A stretch of DNA of 64,000 nucleotides, from the NCBI GenBank assembly GCA_008508345.1, contig QNGE01003596.1, forward strand, positions 16,266-80,265, given 5' to 3'. Under the pieces are notes generated by a model, which was given only the letters and a program-made list of their open reading frames with translations, made no database searches and was not told where the DNA came from. This DNA is from Paragonimus westermani (lineage: Eukaryota; Platyhelminthes; Trematoda; Plagiorchiida; Troglotrematidae). The position numbers and the translations under genes were made by a program. The first letter of the stretch is position 1. Every line of letters starts with the position of its first letter. Shown here in pieces: positions 11,935-25,500 of the stretch.

Positions 11935-12080
11935 GTTGGATACTGCTGTTTCAGTGGTTCTCTGTCTGTGTGTTTGTCTGTTTGTCATTCTGACTGTTTG
12001 TGTGTCTCTGTCTGTTTTTGGTCAGTCAGTCAGTCAATCATTCTGTCTGTATGTGTCTGCATGTCTATCTGATTATCTGA
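11935..12080. repeat. TG/TCTG-rich low-complexity tract
   Basis: Repeated variants of tgtctgtttgtc and cagtcagtcagtca form an irregular simple repeat about 150 bp long. It produces several overlapping Cys/Ser/Val-rich open frames that are not genes. Confidence 0.75.
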
Positions 12081-12234
12081 CTGTATGGCTTGCAGACTGG
12101 TTGGCCTGTTCCCACTACAATCGGGTGTGTGCGTGTATGGATGTATGCACGCCATTGTGTCTGCTTGTGTGTACACTTCCAGGATGTTGTGCAGGTAAGT
12201 CCTTCACGTTGTAACATTGATTTTAGATGTTGGG

Positions 12235-12660
12235 AAGATTTGACGTTGAACCGGACGGCCTGGAGGAATACGGTTCGGGCGGGCCTCCGAAAGTTCAACG
12301 AGCAACTATTGTGTGGTCGCGAGCGGAAGCGTGCGGTACGCAAAGGAACCATCGGTGCCATAGGTCGCGGTGACGTGACTATATGGCGTTGCGATGTGTG
12401 CGGCCGCGAATGCGCTGGCCGTTTGGGGCTAGTAGGTCACCAACGTACTCATAGTACCCCGTCGGCGAAGAGACGGCGAGTACGNACTGGCTAACCAGCA
12501 TTGGCCGGCTGGACATAAAGGCCCCACTGGCACACCTCCCGGTCTTATTCCTTCGGGTTTACACTGGATATGTGGTGTGTTGGTGGAACCGCAATTGGTG
12601 CAGCGCAAGCCAATTGCAGTGATGGATAAGCGCAGGCATCCTTTGGCTTCGGTCACTGTG
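12235..12660 (+). mobile_element. 3' end of a zinc-finger-tailed non-LTR retrotransposon
   Basis: The frame reads AWRNTVRAGLRKFNEQLL and continues to a complete C2H2-type finger (C-x2-C-x12-H-x3-H, about 12391-12456), followed by TPSAKRRR and the end of the ORF. A C-terminal finger of this kind is typical of one group of animal endonuclease/reverse transcriptase elements often annotated as craniofacial development protein 2-like. The same 3' end occurs at 25080-25290 (degenerate finger). Sequence after the finger also resembles 25600-25680. An N lies at 12485. Only the 3' end is present, as expected from 5' truncation on insertion. Confidence 0.75.
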
Positions 12661-15600
12661 ACAGGCTAATCCGAATCGGATGCCGCCAATCGTGGTACTG
12701 GAACACCGGGGATATGTTGAATTGTTTAAGGAGTTTATCCGTGGCACAGGACGTATTGTTTATCCGATTGAGTCTATCTGTTTATCGCTCTCAGACGTTA
12801 TCAACTTTGAGCGGCACTTCAGTAAACACTGGTCTCTTTCTTACATCTTACCCTTTAGTCAGTATTCTGATAATTAATCTTTTCATATAGCCGTTACTGC
12901 GGAGCACGTTCCTTATGAATTGCAGCTTATCGTTCGGAGTATCTGTCGAACAGATTTCATGTACTCTATCATTCAGGCAACGCACTATACTTCGTTGGTT
13001 TTTGAGTAGAAAACTGTAAAATTTCATGTCCTGATCTGTTCAGCTATTCTTTCATTAAGTACTGTTTTGTATGGTGGATCTCTTCTACCCTGTAAGTGAA
13101 CATCTAAGAAGGACATTTTGGGTTTTAGCCAAATCAAGCAGTCGACTGGTAGGCACAGTTGACTGTGTCAAGTACTGTACACCATCCACATACTGTCGAT
13201 GTTGATTGAGCTGGCTGATAGAAAAGTGAAACACTGTGCGTTCAGACTTTCCCGTGAATATATCGGCCAGGCGAGATGTGAATGGGAATCTCATTGCTAC
13301 ATCTTCTGTTCGTCGATACAGGATACCGTTAGATAACAGTTGTGTATGGGAGATATGTAACCACAGACAGTAACCTGTTTCCGGTGACGGTAGAACCTAC
13401 TATGACCACTTTGTCTTCAGTTTTTTTTCAGAATGTTACATGGGAATTAATTTTCCCATTTGAAAACTAGCTTTGTGTGGGTTTGAGAACATTTTTTTGG
13501 CGTCAAATACTTGGTACTAGCATTTAGTGTTAAACCTTGTAACAAACAACGTGATATTGGGTTTCCTTAGTACGCAATCATTTCGTTCACGTGCATTCAA
13601 CTCTTTTTCAACCAGAGACCATCGTTACGGTGCATTTAACGTAGAATTCAATGTTCCGAACGATTTGCGAATATTTTTTTCATCAGGTGACATATACACT
13701 ACGACGCTGTTCGCCGTGAGAGTTCCTAACTTAACATCCTAACAATTTCACTTACAATCGCTTAAAGTTTGCGATTGTCAAGTGACCTATGATGAATTGT
13801 CATCATCATCATCAAAGAAGTCTACCGTGAAGCCTCTAAAAGGCCTTCTTCTCGGTCAACCTCTCTGATTGATTCCTTGATAAGTATCTTGGTAGCGACG
13901 CCCAATCACACAGTCGGATTTTTGACTGCTGGTTAATGTGACTGCTTTTTTCCTCCGTTTGTCCGCAATGTTTATGAGCTTGACCAGCCAGCAGTAGAAC
14001 CTCAATCGCCAATATTTTATGACAAGGAAGGCCTTTTATAAAAAATTGGTGACAACCAAAAGGCGGCAAAGTGAAATAATCAGTACACTGAAATTAGAAC
14101 GGTATTGTGTGTACTGGCGTGTATGCTTGTCGAATTTCGTTTTTAACCAGCGGTTTGAATGCTCTCGAGGTCTCCACGTGGCCAAGTGGCATCTGCCTAC
14201 TTTGCTCAATTGAACACTCAGTTACATCACGTATCATGACAGCCTTATTGTCGGGTTACCTTCTGGCTTCGCCTAGTCGTTGGTGATCTCAGCAACTATG
14301 GGTCAGAGCCGCAAACTTTCAGCTGACACACGGAACACGTGATCCAATCACTACAAACTGAACCTTTTTCTTGTTTGATCAGTTAGTTGCCTGCTCAACG
14401 TTGTTCGAAGTGCTCGCCAGAAAACAGTTGTCCTGCTCGCTTGACGATCTCACTTGATGTGGCCTAATGGACAGAGATAACGATGTTGAAAAATGACATT
14501 TCGGAGACCGTAGAACAAAATGGATAACATACAAATTTTGCATAACCCTTCTTCTAGAGGCAGCCGGGCATTCTCTTAACACTACAGATGGATAGAGCAA
14601 ACTTGGCTCTTGTTCTTCTCTCTGATATCTGCTCAGCGATATTACATGCTTAAGTGGGGGAAACGCTTGAAAGTTTCTGGCGGGTCGCCTACATTATGAA
14701 AGATTGGGGTAGGAACAACTCCGAATTGAAGTATCATTTTTCATTCTGATTGTCTGAAGTCCGTTCCGTCTAGATCATTCGGGTTAGTTACGTTGTTCAG
14801 CGTGGTCTGTATATTTTCAGGGAATGGTTAAACAAAATATGGCGCTCTCTTAGTTCACGTCTGTCGGTTTGCTTCTAGGAATTACCTCTACACAAAAATC
14901 GTAGAAATCCTGGAGCGCATCTGAAGTATCGTTCAGGATAAAGGCAACCAAGTGGGGGGGGGGAAATCAGACGCTCCTAATGAATGCTACTAAAAGCAGT
15001 GGACATTCGAGTCAGATACTCAAGCTCATCCAGCCTATCGGATAAACGTACCATCCTTCCAGCAGGTTCATATGTTTCTCTGCGACTTGTCCGCGAAGAG
15101 GTTAGCTGCAGAGAACGCTATGAACCAACAAATCGAAGGCAGTCTTTGGGCTTAAAACAATCTACAGCCGTTGGCTACCTATCGTTGTCGATGATCAGCG
15201 ACCTACCCTAAAGTAAAGTGTGCTCATTGGTTCCTTGACTAGATAAGAATCCTGCATGTTTTTCATCAGTTTAACTTTCCTCAGGTCTTGTGAGCAGACG
15301 CAGTATAGAACCAGTGAGATGCGACAGAAACGCTACCAATACATCTACAGTTGTCAGGTCCGTTTTCAAAACGGACCAACTGCTGAAAAGCAGCAACCAC
15401 GGGACACTTTAGTTTACCAAGCTGTTCAGAGGAGTGTTTTAGGTTCTGAAATCATCCTCTGTACTTCTAAAGTGAATGAGAGTTGGTAGATCTGGACCTG
15501 AGCCCTTGTTAAACTTCAGTTCAGGCCCCGATCCCACTTTCTCTTTCACTGCGGACCGTCTGGAACGCAGAAGTTAAACACATGTATGCAGCACACCTGC

Positions 15601-17244
15601 ATAGTCAGGTTAACCTAACTGAACTACTTTCCAAAGTGTTAAGCATATCATACCGTCGATGGGGCTGACTGTTGTTGATAAACACACCTTTTCATATGTA
15701 GTTTGCGATTTCTTCTGTTTCGTCAGCTGGACGGTATCAAGTCCACATGTGACCTAACGTGCTACGTGTTAACAAGCATCTTTGCATCTCAAAAGCCAGA
15801 CTCCGTGGGCATGGCTCTTTGTGAGGCATCTATCGTATGAACTGCTAGGTTGATACAGTCACCTAGTCTTAGATGAGTGCTCACTTAAGACGTCTTGGTG
15901 TGGTTGACCAATGAAAATATCTGCTCGATTCTGAGGTGTGCAGACTTTACCGTGATGTGAAAGCTTACCACGTTCCCCACTTCTGCCAACAGACATAAAA
16001 TAAACGGTCATTGCACACTTACTCTTTTCTCCAAGAGTATCTGTGTTCAGTAATGTGTATCTTGAGCACAACCAATATGGAACGATGGAACTAGGAAGTG
16101 AATATTTGGTAAAATAGTTAACATGAAGAAACTTAGTATAGATGATCGTGTTAAACGAAGGTACTGCTGGCGTGTTGTTTGGAAAGCGAAAATGTGCTTA
16201 GGATCATGCATTAGAGGCCGATGCTCTCCGATTTTATGGGCTGCGTTTCAGGTTTTTGAAGTGAACTAACGGTGCATATCAAACGACATCCAAGACGCCG
16301 ACTTTCGTCTCCACACGGTAGAACATTGTTGTTCCTCATTTCTTCGAATTGACACTAGACCGCCAGGAGAGCACCCAAAAATTCAAATCAGCCGTTCTGC
16401 ATTCCGGAGCCCAGATTCGTTGTAGATCTCTAAGGCTTACACATCAAGTATACGAAGTGCCAAAGTGTGCAACTAGACTGCCAACTTGTAGGTTACTTTG
16501 AGTCCGGTATGGAAGAGTTTGCGTTCCAGGTTTGTTTCTTGTCTGTAGTTTGCTGAGTCGATGTATGGCAGTGACGAGAGCACGTACGCTTTACCAGTCG
16601 TCACATGAATTAGTACAGTGTGACTGTATAGTTTTATCTCAGCTACTTTTTCCACTTTTCTATTCAATTCTCTTTCTGTGAAAACCTTCGAAGCAGAATT
16701 CAGCCTGCTTTTTCGTAGTACGGTTTGGTCGTGTGTTGCTTAAGCTGATTTAGTGTTCAGAAAGATATCGCCAAATTACGTCATGTTCATATGATTGTTG
16801 CAAGCGGTATCTGCACGAACAATGAGTGATCTCAAACACGGTTGATTAGTGGGTAATTCCGGCGGCTTCATTTTCATTCACACGTGGTAACATTCCTCGC
16901 GTTCAGGTTGTTGTTTTTGATAAGTTCTAATGACTGATTTCAAAACTGAAGCCAAATTTGAGATATTATACTTCAAAAGTTTAATATTTGCACAATTATG
17001 CTGATTGGACGTCAACCGCCCAATCCCTTTGTTTGGGACATTTGTAGTTGATAGGAATTCCACTTTTTCCCCGATGTCATTTTCAACCCATGAAGACAAC
17101 ACCGTTATAGAGTAATTTTGCACGAAAGGAATAATTTCGTTTTCCGCGCTTTTTGGTGTCTTGTGGAGCTCCGGGATTTTCCGGGTATTGAGAACGCGAG
17201 CGTCCTGACGGTCTAGTTTTTGTTGCGAAAACTTGACTTACGTT
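12661..17244 (+). other. RABGAP1 intron 2, middle part, nothing recognised
   Basis: No PLE, RTE or SINE similarity was seen. It has a G8 run at about 14955 and a few T-rich tracts that mimic acceptors (for example ttttttttcag near 13431, tatattttcag at 14820), but the frames after them close quickly. The minus-strand frames at 15859-16071, 16473-16667 and 16878-17123 are not recognisable. Confidence 0.5.
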
Positions 17245-17465
17245 TACAGATTTTCGCGGTTACACCATAGACTTTCCATCCATCCCCTTTTGAAAAGAAG
17301 CATTGGACTCGAGTTTTGCTCTTGTTAGAGCTCGCCACTGGTGTATATCCTTGTCACGCCTGGTATTGGATGTCTGGCCACACTTTTATTAGAAAACTGT
17401 CCGACCACTACGCCATTGACTTCACACTAGACACGACCGAATCATCGTATGTGAATGCTCGACCA
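17245..17465 (-). mobile_element. tRNA-derived SINE, copy 3 (degenerate ribozyme)
   Basis: Read on the minus strand, an excellent pol III A box (TGGCGTAGTGG, complement of about 17404-17414) is followed by a decayed B box region, a decayed hammerhead and the family tail (atagactttccatcc on the plus strand). The 5' boundary near 17465 shares cacgacc-gaat and gtgaatgctc with the copy at 60988-61255. This is an older copy than the one at 2960. Confidence 0.7.
17300..17344 (-). ncRNA. Hammerhead ribozyme remnant, inactive
   Basis: It is collinear with the intact ribozyme at 3042-3086. Stem II (GCUC/GAGC) and the stem III segment CUCGAGUC are kept. The first core strand reads GUGGCGA instead of CUGANGA, and the second reads AAAA instead of GAAA. 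Loss of both catalytic strands predicts no activity. Confidence 0.65.
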
Positions 17466-17577
17466 CTTTTGTCTATGTTTCATTTTGCCTGATTATTTTC
17501 CCACCATACTATGTCGCTGTGCGTTATCTCCCATACTCATTGACTGGTACATTGCCTTTTGTCCTTTGTCATTTGAA

Positions 17578-18050
17578 ACACTGAGTTCCCTTTAACCACT
17601 TCATCAGAGCAGAAAGAAGACATACATTGCGATATGTTAACATTTCATTTACTCTCATCAGTCGCTAACATAAAACATGCCAGTTATATACATCAAATAG
17701 TTAACGACAAACAGGGACTAGACACACATGCAAGCACACCACTTATTATGTAATCATGACCAAGGCAACCCGACCGGTTGTTTCAACCACTTCTGTGCAC
17801 ATAACGTCGGTTGGTAAGTTCGAATGAGAATCGCTTCGCAAAAGGCTAGTAACTTCGGATTTCGGTTGCGCAACAGTATCTTGAATGAGTTAACTGGGTC
17901 AACTTGGTGACCTGTTGTCATGAGATGTTTAGCAATCGATGACTTTGGATTTCGAGTAGTCAGTGCGTCAAGTTGGGACTGGTGCGTCATCTGATGTTTC
18001 AACCACTTCGGGATGTGTTCAGCAACTCGCTGTTTTTTTTCTCATAACAT
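17578..18050 (-). mobile_element. Penelope-like element 3' end (GIY-YIG and terminal region)
   Basis: The minus-strand frame reads EHIPKWLKHQM, SSIAKHLMTTGHQVD, a LLAFCEAILIRTYQPTLC segment and a final QPVGLPW before the stop near 17754. These are the last conserved blocks of fluke PLE GIY-YIG endonucleases. Downstream on the same strand, 17640-17578 carries the terminal sequence cttctttctgctctgatgaa, also found at 61442-61509. The fragment is antisense to RABGAP1. A GTACATTG-type target duplication was not identified. Confidence 0.78.
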
Positions 18051-21027
18051 GACGGCATCTCTAACAACCACTGATATATTGCTGTTGTATTTATTGTTGT
18101 TGTTGCTGCTGGAGAAGACAATGAGAAATTTCGTTCTCTGTCACGTGTTTAGCGTTCTTCTAAATGACTCTTCCATGAAGAATACACCAATTTGTCACCC
18201 GTGGTAACCGGTTGGTGGGGTAGGTGGGATTAACAGCGAATGTCATTTTGTGAACCTGATAAGGCCTACTTAGCCTCCGGTTTCATTTGTTGGGGACGTA
18301 GTTGGTAACACTCTAGTATTTACACGATTGCGAGCTACTGTTTTCAAGTGCTTTTCTGTGTGCGAGGCTAAATTGTTTAACCTTATGAAAAATTCGTGAA
18401 ATGTGTTAGACCATAATGTGTGATTCGTGTTTCTCTCTCCTGCTTGAAAGGTCACTAACCTATTTTACTAACATGACTTTGAATGGTCGTTCCGTTAATC
18501 ATACATCCAGACTGTGTTCAGGTACGCCCGCACTGAAAATTGCCTGGTTGCTGAACCTTAGACAGATCCGTTGGTGCTACCGTGCTTAACGATTGGTTTT
18601 CTCGTGCTCTGTTCATTGTCCGCTCAACCAACGCAGATGTTAAGTGCTGTTAGCTACCACAGTTGGTAGAATCTCGGCTTGTTTCACAGTCGATTTTCGG
18701 CATGAATTTCTGACGCGGGTTTTGCCAGCTTTCCATTGATTTGCAGCAGCAATATGAACGCATGCTGAGCACCCCGCAGTCTTTTGCTTGTGTGGTCTTT
18801 TATCTCACAGTTCCACGGCCTAGTGAGCGATTTAAAGTGACTGCGTGAATCTAGTTAACTTGGTACATTTCGTGTGTGCGTTCCGTGACGTAGTCTTTCT
18901 TGTGGTTCCCACTCGACGCCACGTATAGGACTCAGTCAACACAGACCTTGATTCGTGCCTCCGAGGTGTGTGTATGTGAGCGTCTGTGTCGCTCAGAATT
19001 TATACTTGAAGTCCTCTGTGATGAACTTAGCCTGAGTACCTGCCCATAGCTGATAGCCATGTATTGGTTGTGAGTCCTCTGTTTACGACATCATAATGCA
19101 CCTCTCCCCAGATCCATAGTTCACTGTCGTGTCTGGATCCCGTTCTGGGTACGCTGCGATCCACGCAGCCTATAATTGAAAACGGCTACTTTGGTTCATT
19201 GATATGTATGTTGTTGTCGTAGGGCGGAGTTGTCTGTAAGCTAGGAATAGTGAGTGAACTGTTTAGTTTGGGCGCGAGCTTGCGAACCAAACCTCATTCC
19301 CTTGCTATCATTCCGTGTTTAAAACAGAGCAGTTTCTTTGTGATTGTACATCAGCAGTGATCACTAGTTTACTATTATCAATGATTTCAGGCGTTTCGGC
19401 GCATATTTGAACCCTCGGTCATTTAGTTCTGCTTAGCTGGTGGATTCCATCTTTGGATGAATCCACTCATGTGATATGTTGCACCGCTGCATGTCATCTT
19501 ATCTCGACGACAGATAATGCGGCAGACTTGCTAATTTAGTCATCCAGTTGTGATAAATGTGGATCTTGGTTGCATTCCAACCACTGGTTCAAATCGGTCC
19601 GAAACTCAGGATTGTCACATTTGGGTGTCATTTAACTTTTGCAGTTGTTCCCAATAACCATCAGCGAGGTAATAGGCAACCGTTTCGGTCTAGTTGGATT
19701 CTGTCGGCGTTATGCATTACAGAAAATCGAGTACTACTGTAACATGCAAACCAGCCGTTTCTACTCTGAATGTCCGTAACACTCGCGGATCAACTTTGGA
19801 GCAATGCGGTAGCACGAGGGAACAGCGTACTTCCGAAGAGGGGGTTCTGACAACAGTTCTGTAAAAGAGAACAACACAAGCAAACATAAGCCGAAGACCC
19901 AATAAGCCATACAGATGACTTACACAAACGAAAACTAAAACGTCACCAACAACACAGCAGCACACTCTGTTACAAAATTCAAATTCAGTCTGTGCGCAGC
20001 CGTTGGTTTCGACTGCACGTTACACACTTAGTGGCTGTCCGAATATCTGCCTATTCACCTATCCCCTATATCACTTTATTTGTTACTGTCTGGATCAGCG
20101 ATAGTCGGAGTCACAACCCCCATGCTTTTAGATCCAAAGGTTGTACACACAGTCTGGCATCTTACGCAACCAATTTCACTTACGTATTGCTCGTCTAACA
20201 TAGGTATCGTCAAACGTTTCGCCAACCATTTGGGCTTGTAGAGATATTCTTTCACTTATCGACTACTTCTTAGCAGTCGGATATCAATGTTGCTAGACTC
20301 ATATTCTGTCACTGAGTTTTCTTCCATCCGGATACTCGGTGGCTGGTTGCAACTAGCTACTGCTCGAGCCATAGCCTCATATGGACAGACTCATTTCCGT
20401 TTATGACTGTGTGTGGTCTACCGCGTTACCGATCCTGCTACTTGTTCTGAAACTAACAAATAATGCTTCCACTTCTCTGAAATAAGTCCCCGTCAACCCT
20501 AATGACAATCGGGTTCGACTGTTGAACCTTATCGATATCAGCCATTCGACCATGAGAAGACAGTTTCAGGGCTTGACTCATCAACCCCCTCTGCCCTGTT
20601 CAAACAATCACTATCAGTACAGAAATAAAAGGTTTAATCGTATGATTAATTCCGTAGCGGCTACAAAAAAACATTTCTCGGTTGTCGATATTTTGGATAC
20701 GACAACCTGAAGAGTTTGGTTTCCGTGGGTTGATGCGCGGTATTTCTCACGAAATTTCTACCTTTACTGCACATTTCTCCGGCGTCATACAAGCTTTGTG
20801 TTTCATGTTGACTGGGTGAGATTTTTTGTCTGGATATTCGTATATGATGACTGTTTATTGCTGCTTCCTCTTAACGTTACGTAATGCTATCCTGACTTGA
20901 CTCTCTGCGCATTCGAGGTACTCGGATGGACCGATTCGGTTAAACGTTTGATTGATTTGGCATTCTCTTTTAAGCTGTTGGAAAGGATTTATCCACTTGT
21001 CCATTTATCTGTCTTTTTCTCCGATAG
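18051..21027 (+). other. RABGAP1 intron 2, last part, nothing recognised
   Basis: No mobile element similarity was seen. Two exon-like stretches were checked and not accepted: 18748-18838 after ttgatttgcag, and a 24-nt phase 0 segment after tttaacttttgcag at 19645. The true next exon follows the acceptor tttttctccgatag at 21027. Confidence 0.5.
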
Positions 21028-21119
21028 GCCTCCCGTTTACTATATTTTATGGGTGAGCTTTTGAACCGTCGGGATGGTAAAAAGATCCTCCCATTCTCGC
21101 CGGAACACGGTACGGTCAG
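21028..21119 (+). CDS. RABGAP1: RABGAP1 exon 3: last PTB helix
   Basis: A 92-nt exon that is too short to stand out as an open frame. It reads ASRLLYFMGELLNRRDGKKI, which aligns with VSRILYSFATAFRRSAKQ, the C-terminal helix of the RabGAP1 PTB domain. The acceptor is tttttctccgatag and the donor gtgagc. It starts in phase 0 (after exon 2) and ends with AG of an Arg codon completed by the first base of exon 4, so both neighbours agree in phase. The intron before it is 11.7 kb, the intron after it 5.7 kb. Confidence 0.85.
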
Positions 21120-22529
21120 GTGAGCTCACTGGTTGAAACAGTTAGCCGCTGATTCCTTGTGATAGGTGTTCGTTTTTGAAACTTTGAACTCCGCCAGCTT
21201 GACTCATACTTACATTGAAATTTTAAATTGATATTTGCATCGTAGTAACTGAAATGGATAAAAATGTAAACACAATGGCCATCATCGCATATCCGCCAGT
21301 GATGTAGTGTCAATAGCAGTGAGGATGTTAATGATGGTTAGGCCTTACTACACATGTTCAATTGATTTTGATTCCATGCCATGTCCATATATATATATAT
21401 ATACTTATGTGTGGTGGTTTCTCATTCAGTATGCATCAAATTCCAGCAGTTTTTCACTGCAACACCAGAAAACTGACAGTTTTTAGCCTCTCATCCGTTG
21501 AATTTTTACAGTTTAGAACAAAATTGTTTGTCCGCCCGGTGGCTGGTATTCGTAATCATATTTTCACTGCTTATCGATTTGTCCTTTTTGAACGGTGTCT
21601 AGCGGAAAATGGAATAAGTAAGAGCAGACGAAATACCTCAAATGAGATTACCTTTTGTTGTGTTAGTTCCTACCTAGAGTGTATTCGACCATCGTCTAAA
21701 CTCGGATTTGGTGTACTGCTTGCTCTACTATCTATCTATCTCAGTCTCTTCTTTGTTTGGACTGCGTTACACTGTCTGATTTCTGACTGTTTTGTGTTTT
21801 GTATGCTACCTTAGCATCGTGGTCAGGCGTGTTTACGGCGTCCGTCTCGAGGACTATGCTCTCTGGAACTTCGATCTTTCTAGGTTTGACTAGGTCAGGT
21901 AAAAACTGGTTACGCTCACAAATTTGTATGTCGCACGACTGACTGTATAGGGGAGCTTGGACAGCGAGGTACAAATCTGAGTATATAGCAGAACTGTTCA
22001 TAGCTACAACATTGTTGTCCTCTGCGTTCAAAAGGATTGCGTTAGAAAAGGTGCCCTCAACTAAAGAACACCCCGGCCACCCAGCGGTTGCTTATGACCA
22101 CTAACGTTCTATCCTGCATAGCCAAAAACCCACATCCATTCTCAGGAGCTTGATGTCGCCCACAGTACCACCACTGCGCGCAGCAGTAATCAGAATGAGT
22201 CCTCAACTTCCTGTCCACTATGCTTCCGGACTAGGTTCCCCTCCCTCACTCCCGAGTAAGTCACACTTTTGAGTCACTGAGCACTGACATTGCCCCTCCC
22301 CAGGAGAATCTTATATATTGTTTCCTGTCCGGTCAGGCCTTTGATTCGGAGGCTCCGAGTGAGGTACCCCAAAACACCTTCAATCCCGTTGTCCGGTAGT
22401 TCAGATATTTGAGTCAGAGACGGGATGGATTCCCCAAGAAAATCCTGTTCCCTTTTGTTCCGCAGATCAAACTGTTGAGTGAGAGACCCAATATTAGGCC
22501 CCACAATTCAATCTGAACCATGCATGTGA
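21120..22529 (+). other. RABGAP1 intron 3, first part
   Basis: It holds a short (AT)n tract at 21386-21403. The 150-residue frame at 21362-21814 is hydrophobic and rich in Phe/Leu with no motif; I treat it as chance. From about 22060 the sequence may be a decayed 5' part of the non-LTR element that follows, but I cannot align it. Confidence 0.45.
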
Positions 22530-25500
22530 ACGTAAGACGTTGTTCGTTTGGACATGAAATTTGCGTACGCTGCTGTGTCGATGCAGCACCGGACGGTCGG
22601 TGTGCCACACCACACTGACCGTCTTGGAGCGGAGGCGCTACGACACCAATGTCGCAGCCATGAGTGAGTCAACTTCGACAACCAGGTGCTAAGCATATTA
22701 TTAAGCTGGATGGGTGTCCCGGCAGAAGATGCTCGGGAGCACAGTGTCTGTTTCACGGTGGATGACCGTATCGATTCTTTGATGATAAACGAACCACACG
22801 GCATCAGCCCTTCGAATCGCGGCCATGCGTTTGCGTTGAATTGAACATGCCACATTTTTAGTGTTTATGATTCAACTGTGCGTCACACTGGTGAGACAAT
22901 GGACCGATTCTATGCTCATTTGCCTTCCTCACTTCGCTTGACACCGATGGGTGACCGACTGTTTGTTCTGGATTACTTCAACGTGCTAGTTGAGCGCAGC
23001 TCAGCATCCTGGTCGGGAATCCACACCTCACGGCATTAGTGTAGTTGTTGAGACTAGTGGCAGTTCAGAACCAAATTATTTATACATGCTTGCAAGTCGG
23101 TTTCTTGTAAATCATCCAAACAAAGACAGAAGCTGGAGATTAGGAGATTTCGGAACTGAAAGACGGTATTTCAGCATGCACTTGACGTTAATCTGAAAGC
23201 TGTTGCCCTATCCATTGTTCCTAGTGGTATGCAGCAACGCTTGAAGGAGTAGATCGTTGTAACAACCATCAAGACGATCGGTATCCAGCATCTGAAACGT
23301 CCGGATAGGTTCGACAACAGCAACACACCTATCTTCAGCTCATCACAAGAGATTAATGCGACACTTCCGCAGTGGGCCCAGGCAATGAAGACAGAAGCGC
23401 CATACTCCGTAGTGCTCACCGTCAACTTTTTGACGGTATCGCGGAATCACTGACGACCAATAGAAAAGGCAACGTGGGTTAATGCAAGACTACGCTGACT
23501 GCCAACAACACAAGCAGTTCTTTCATCTCTTCGAGGTGATTTTTGGCTTATCTGTTCACTTTGTCAATATATTGATTGACAACAACCCTGGTTCGAGGTA
23601 GGTTACCTAATCGACTGGCTGCTATTGATTGGCTGATCGTAAGTAAAGTGCCAGAACACTATGTCAAAGTTTCACTTCCTTTGCCAGATTTAGAGGTTCA
23701 GTGACCTATTGGGCAACTGCGAAGCGGAAAGGCTTCAGGAGAAGATGGGTTGCCGGGGGGAATTCCAAAATACAGCGATCCGGTCTTGAAACGTGTTTTG
23801 CTTCATCTGGTTTATCTCATCTGAGAGCAGATAGTAGCCCTGCTGGAGTTCATGAGTGCCCTGACCATACCTTTGTTTAAAGGTAATGTTGCTAAACAAA
23901 GTATCGAAAGTTATCGAAGCATCAGCATGCTAAACTGCCGTTGAAGGGTGTTATCAAGAGTCTCGCTAAACTGCGGAAGTTTTGGAGACCACTGTTCCAG
24001 AGCATCAGTGTGATCAACATGGCGTCCGCTACTCGACAGATCCAGGAGAAATGTGAACACAGCCAACCGCTATGTGGTGGGTTACGCCAAGGCGTTTGAT
24101 TCGATTAGGTGTTGTGGACCGCTCTTTGTACATTTCGATTACCAGGTAAATTTGTCAGTCCATTTGAAATATTGCATGTAGTATGATAGCAAGACTGGTA
24201 ATTTCGACATTTCCAGTAGCGTGTAGCTGTGTTTTTACCTTGGACTCAAGTCTGCTTAGTTCATATAGGAACGCTGCTAGTTTTCTTTCAGACCTCAGAG
24301 GGTAATGTGACAGTTGACTACCGCACGGATGACTGCTTGATGAATATTCGACGTTTCGGCGCTGCAACTGGGCTGTTGGTTCGACATTCCACATGTCGTT
24401 TGCATGTGAAAGTGGGCTACTTGAGCGTGAAAAAGAGGAACTTCAACGACCAACCACGGCATCAAAATTTGGCTTAGATACCAACAGGAGTAAGACTTTT
24501 TTTGGCTAGTGGTCCTGTCCCAACATTTGGAATCCCCATCAATGGAGACAGTCTGGATCGCTCTGCAGTCTTCTGCTTCCCGGATGGAATTCCTTCGAGC
24601 GATCTGTCCGTTGTGAGGTCGCATGGCGAAGGTTAAGGCTGCTTTCGGTTGTCTTGAAATGAAGTCTAGAAGAACCTCAACCTTAATATGCAAAGAGTCA
24701 CTGGTTTACGGCCCAATGATGCTATCTGCGCTGTTGTACGACAATCAAGTTTGGATGTGATATCAACGGGATGAGCAGTATCTGAACCGCTTCAACCTGC
24801 AATGTCTAGGACGTATTGTAGCTGTTCGGTGATCGGACATGCTTTCGAACACTGGAGTACTTCGGCGAGCTGACAGGGATGCTCAGTCGCCTCCGCTACC
24901 TAGGACACCTTCGTAGCATGGACTACGACCACAGTTCGAAGCACTTCATGTTCGGGTAATTGACGTCAGGTGAGGGAAATCCTGGGGGTCAAAAGTTGTG
25001 ACATTAGGATGTTACTGATGTAAGAGTTTAGGTATTTAGAACTGTTGGCGATGAACGGGACTGCGCAGGGCTGGTTTCCTGAACCTCAATGAAGGACTGC
25101 TGCGCGGCACTGAATTCAACCACATCGTACGTTTAGAAACCGCAAGTGTTACAAATCATGATGACGTAACCATGAGGTACTGTGACGAAAACGGCGATAA
25201 ATGCGGTGGCCGGCTCCAATCGTTCGGTAATCAAAAGGCTCATAGAACACCGTCAGCGACGACAAACACCTCATGCTGAAGCGATTCGTGTCTGTTATGT
25301 CTAGTTTTACGTTGGGATCAACCAACGACCACCGTCGTTTGGTAAACCATACGCTCCCATTTTCAAAAAGCTGGGCCATGATGGCCTTCCATCTATTCTG
25401 CACTCCAGCTTTGTTAGTGTCACGCACGATGGACGTTTTGTTTGTCTCTTCGTCCAAATTTGAACTTTTGTTTTTCTCTCCATCATATATACATATATAT

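Noticed and set aside
11935..12214. Cys- and Val-rich overlapping open frames
   Set aside because: They are produced by a tgtctg/tcag low-complexity tract and agree in no way with splice sites or motifs.
17590..17610. CTGATGA motif on the minus strand in a Penelope terminal sequence
   Set aside because: There is no GAAA at the right distance (the sequence reads GGGAAC) and no stem II, so I did not call a ribozyme there.
18748..18840. Exon-like segment after ttgatttgcag (reads QQYERMLSTPQSF)
   Set aside because: It does not align with RABGAP1, and exons 2 and 3 already join in phase as in the family.
19646..19669. 24-nt phase 0 segment with good acceptor and donor (possible microexon)
   Set aside because: Peptide LFPITISE has no counterpart in the family, between the PTB strand and helix where no insert is expected. 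Only transcript data could revive it.
21362..21814. 150-residue plus-strand open frame
   Set aside because: No motif, Phe/Leu-rich, contains a simple repeat at its start. Its only long open partner is antisense and also unrecognised.
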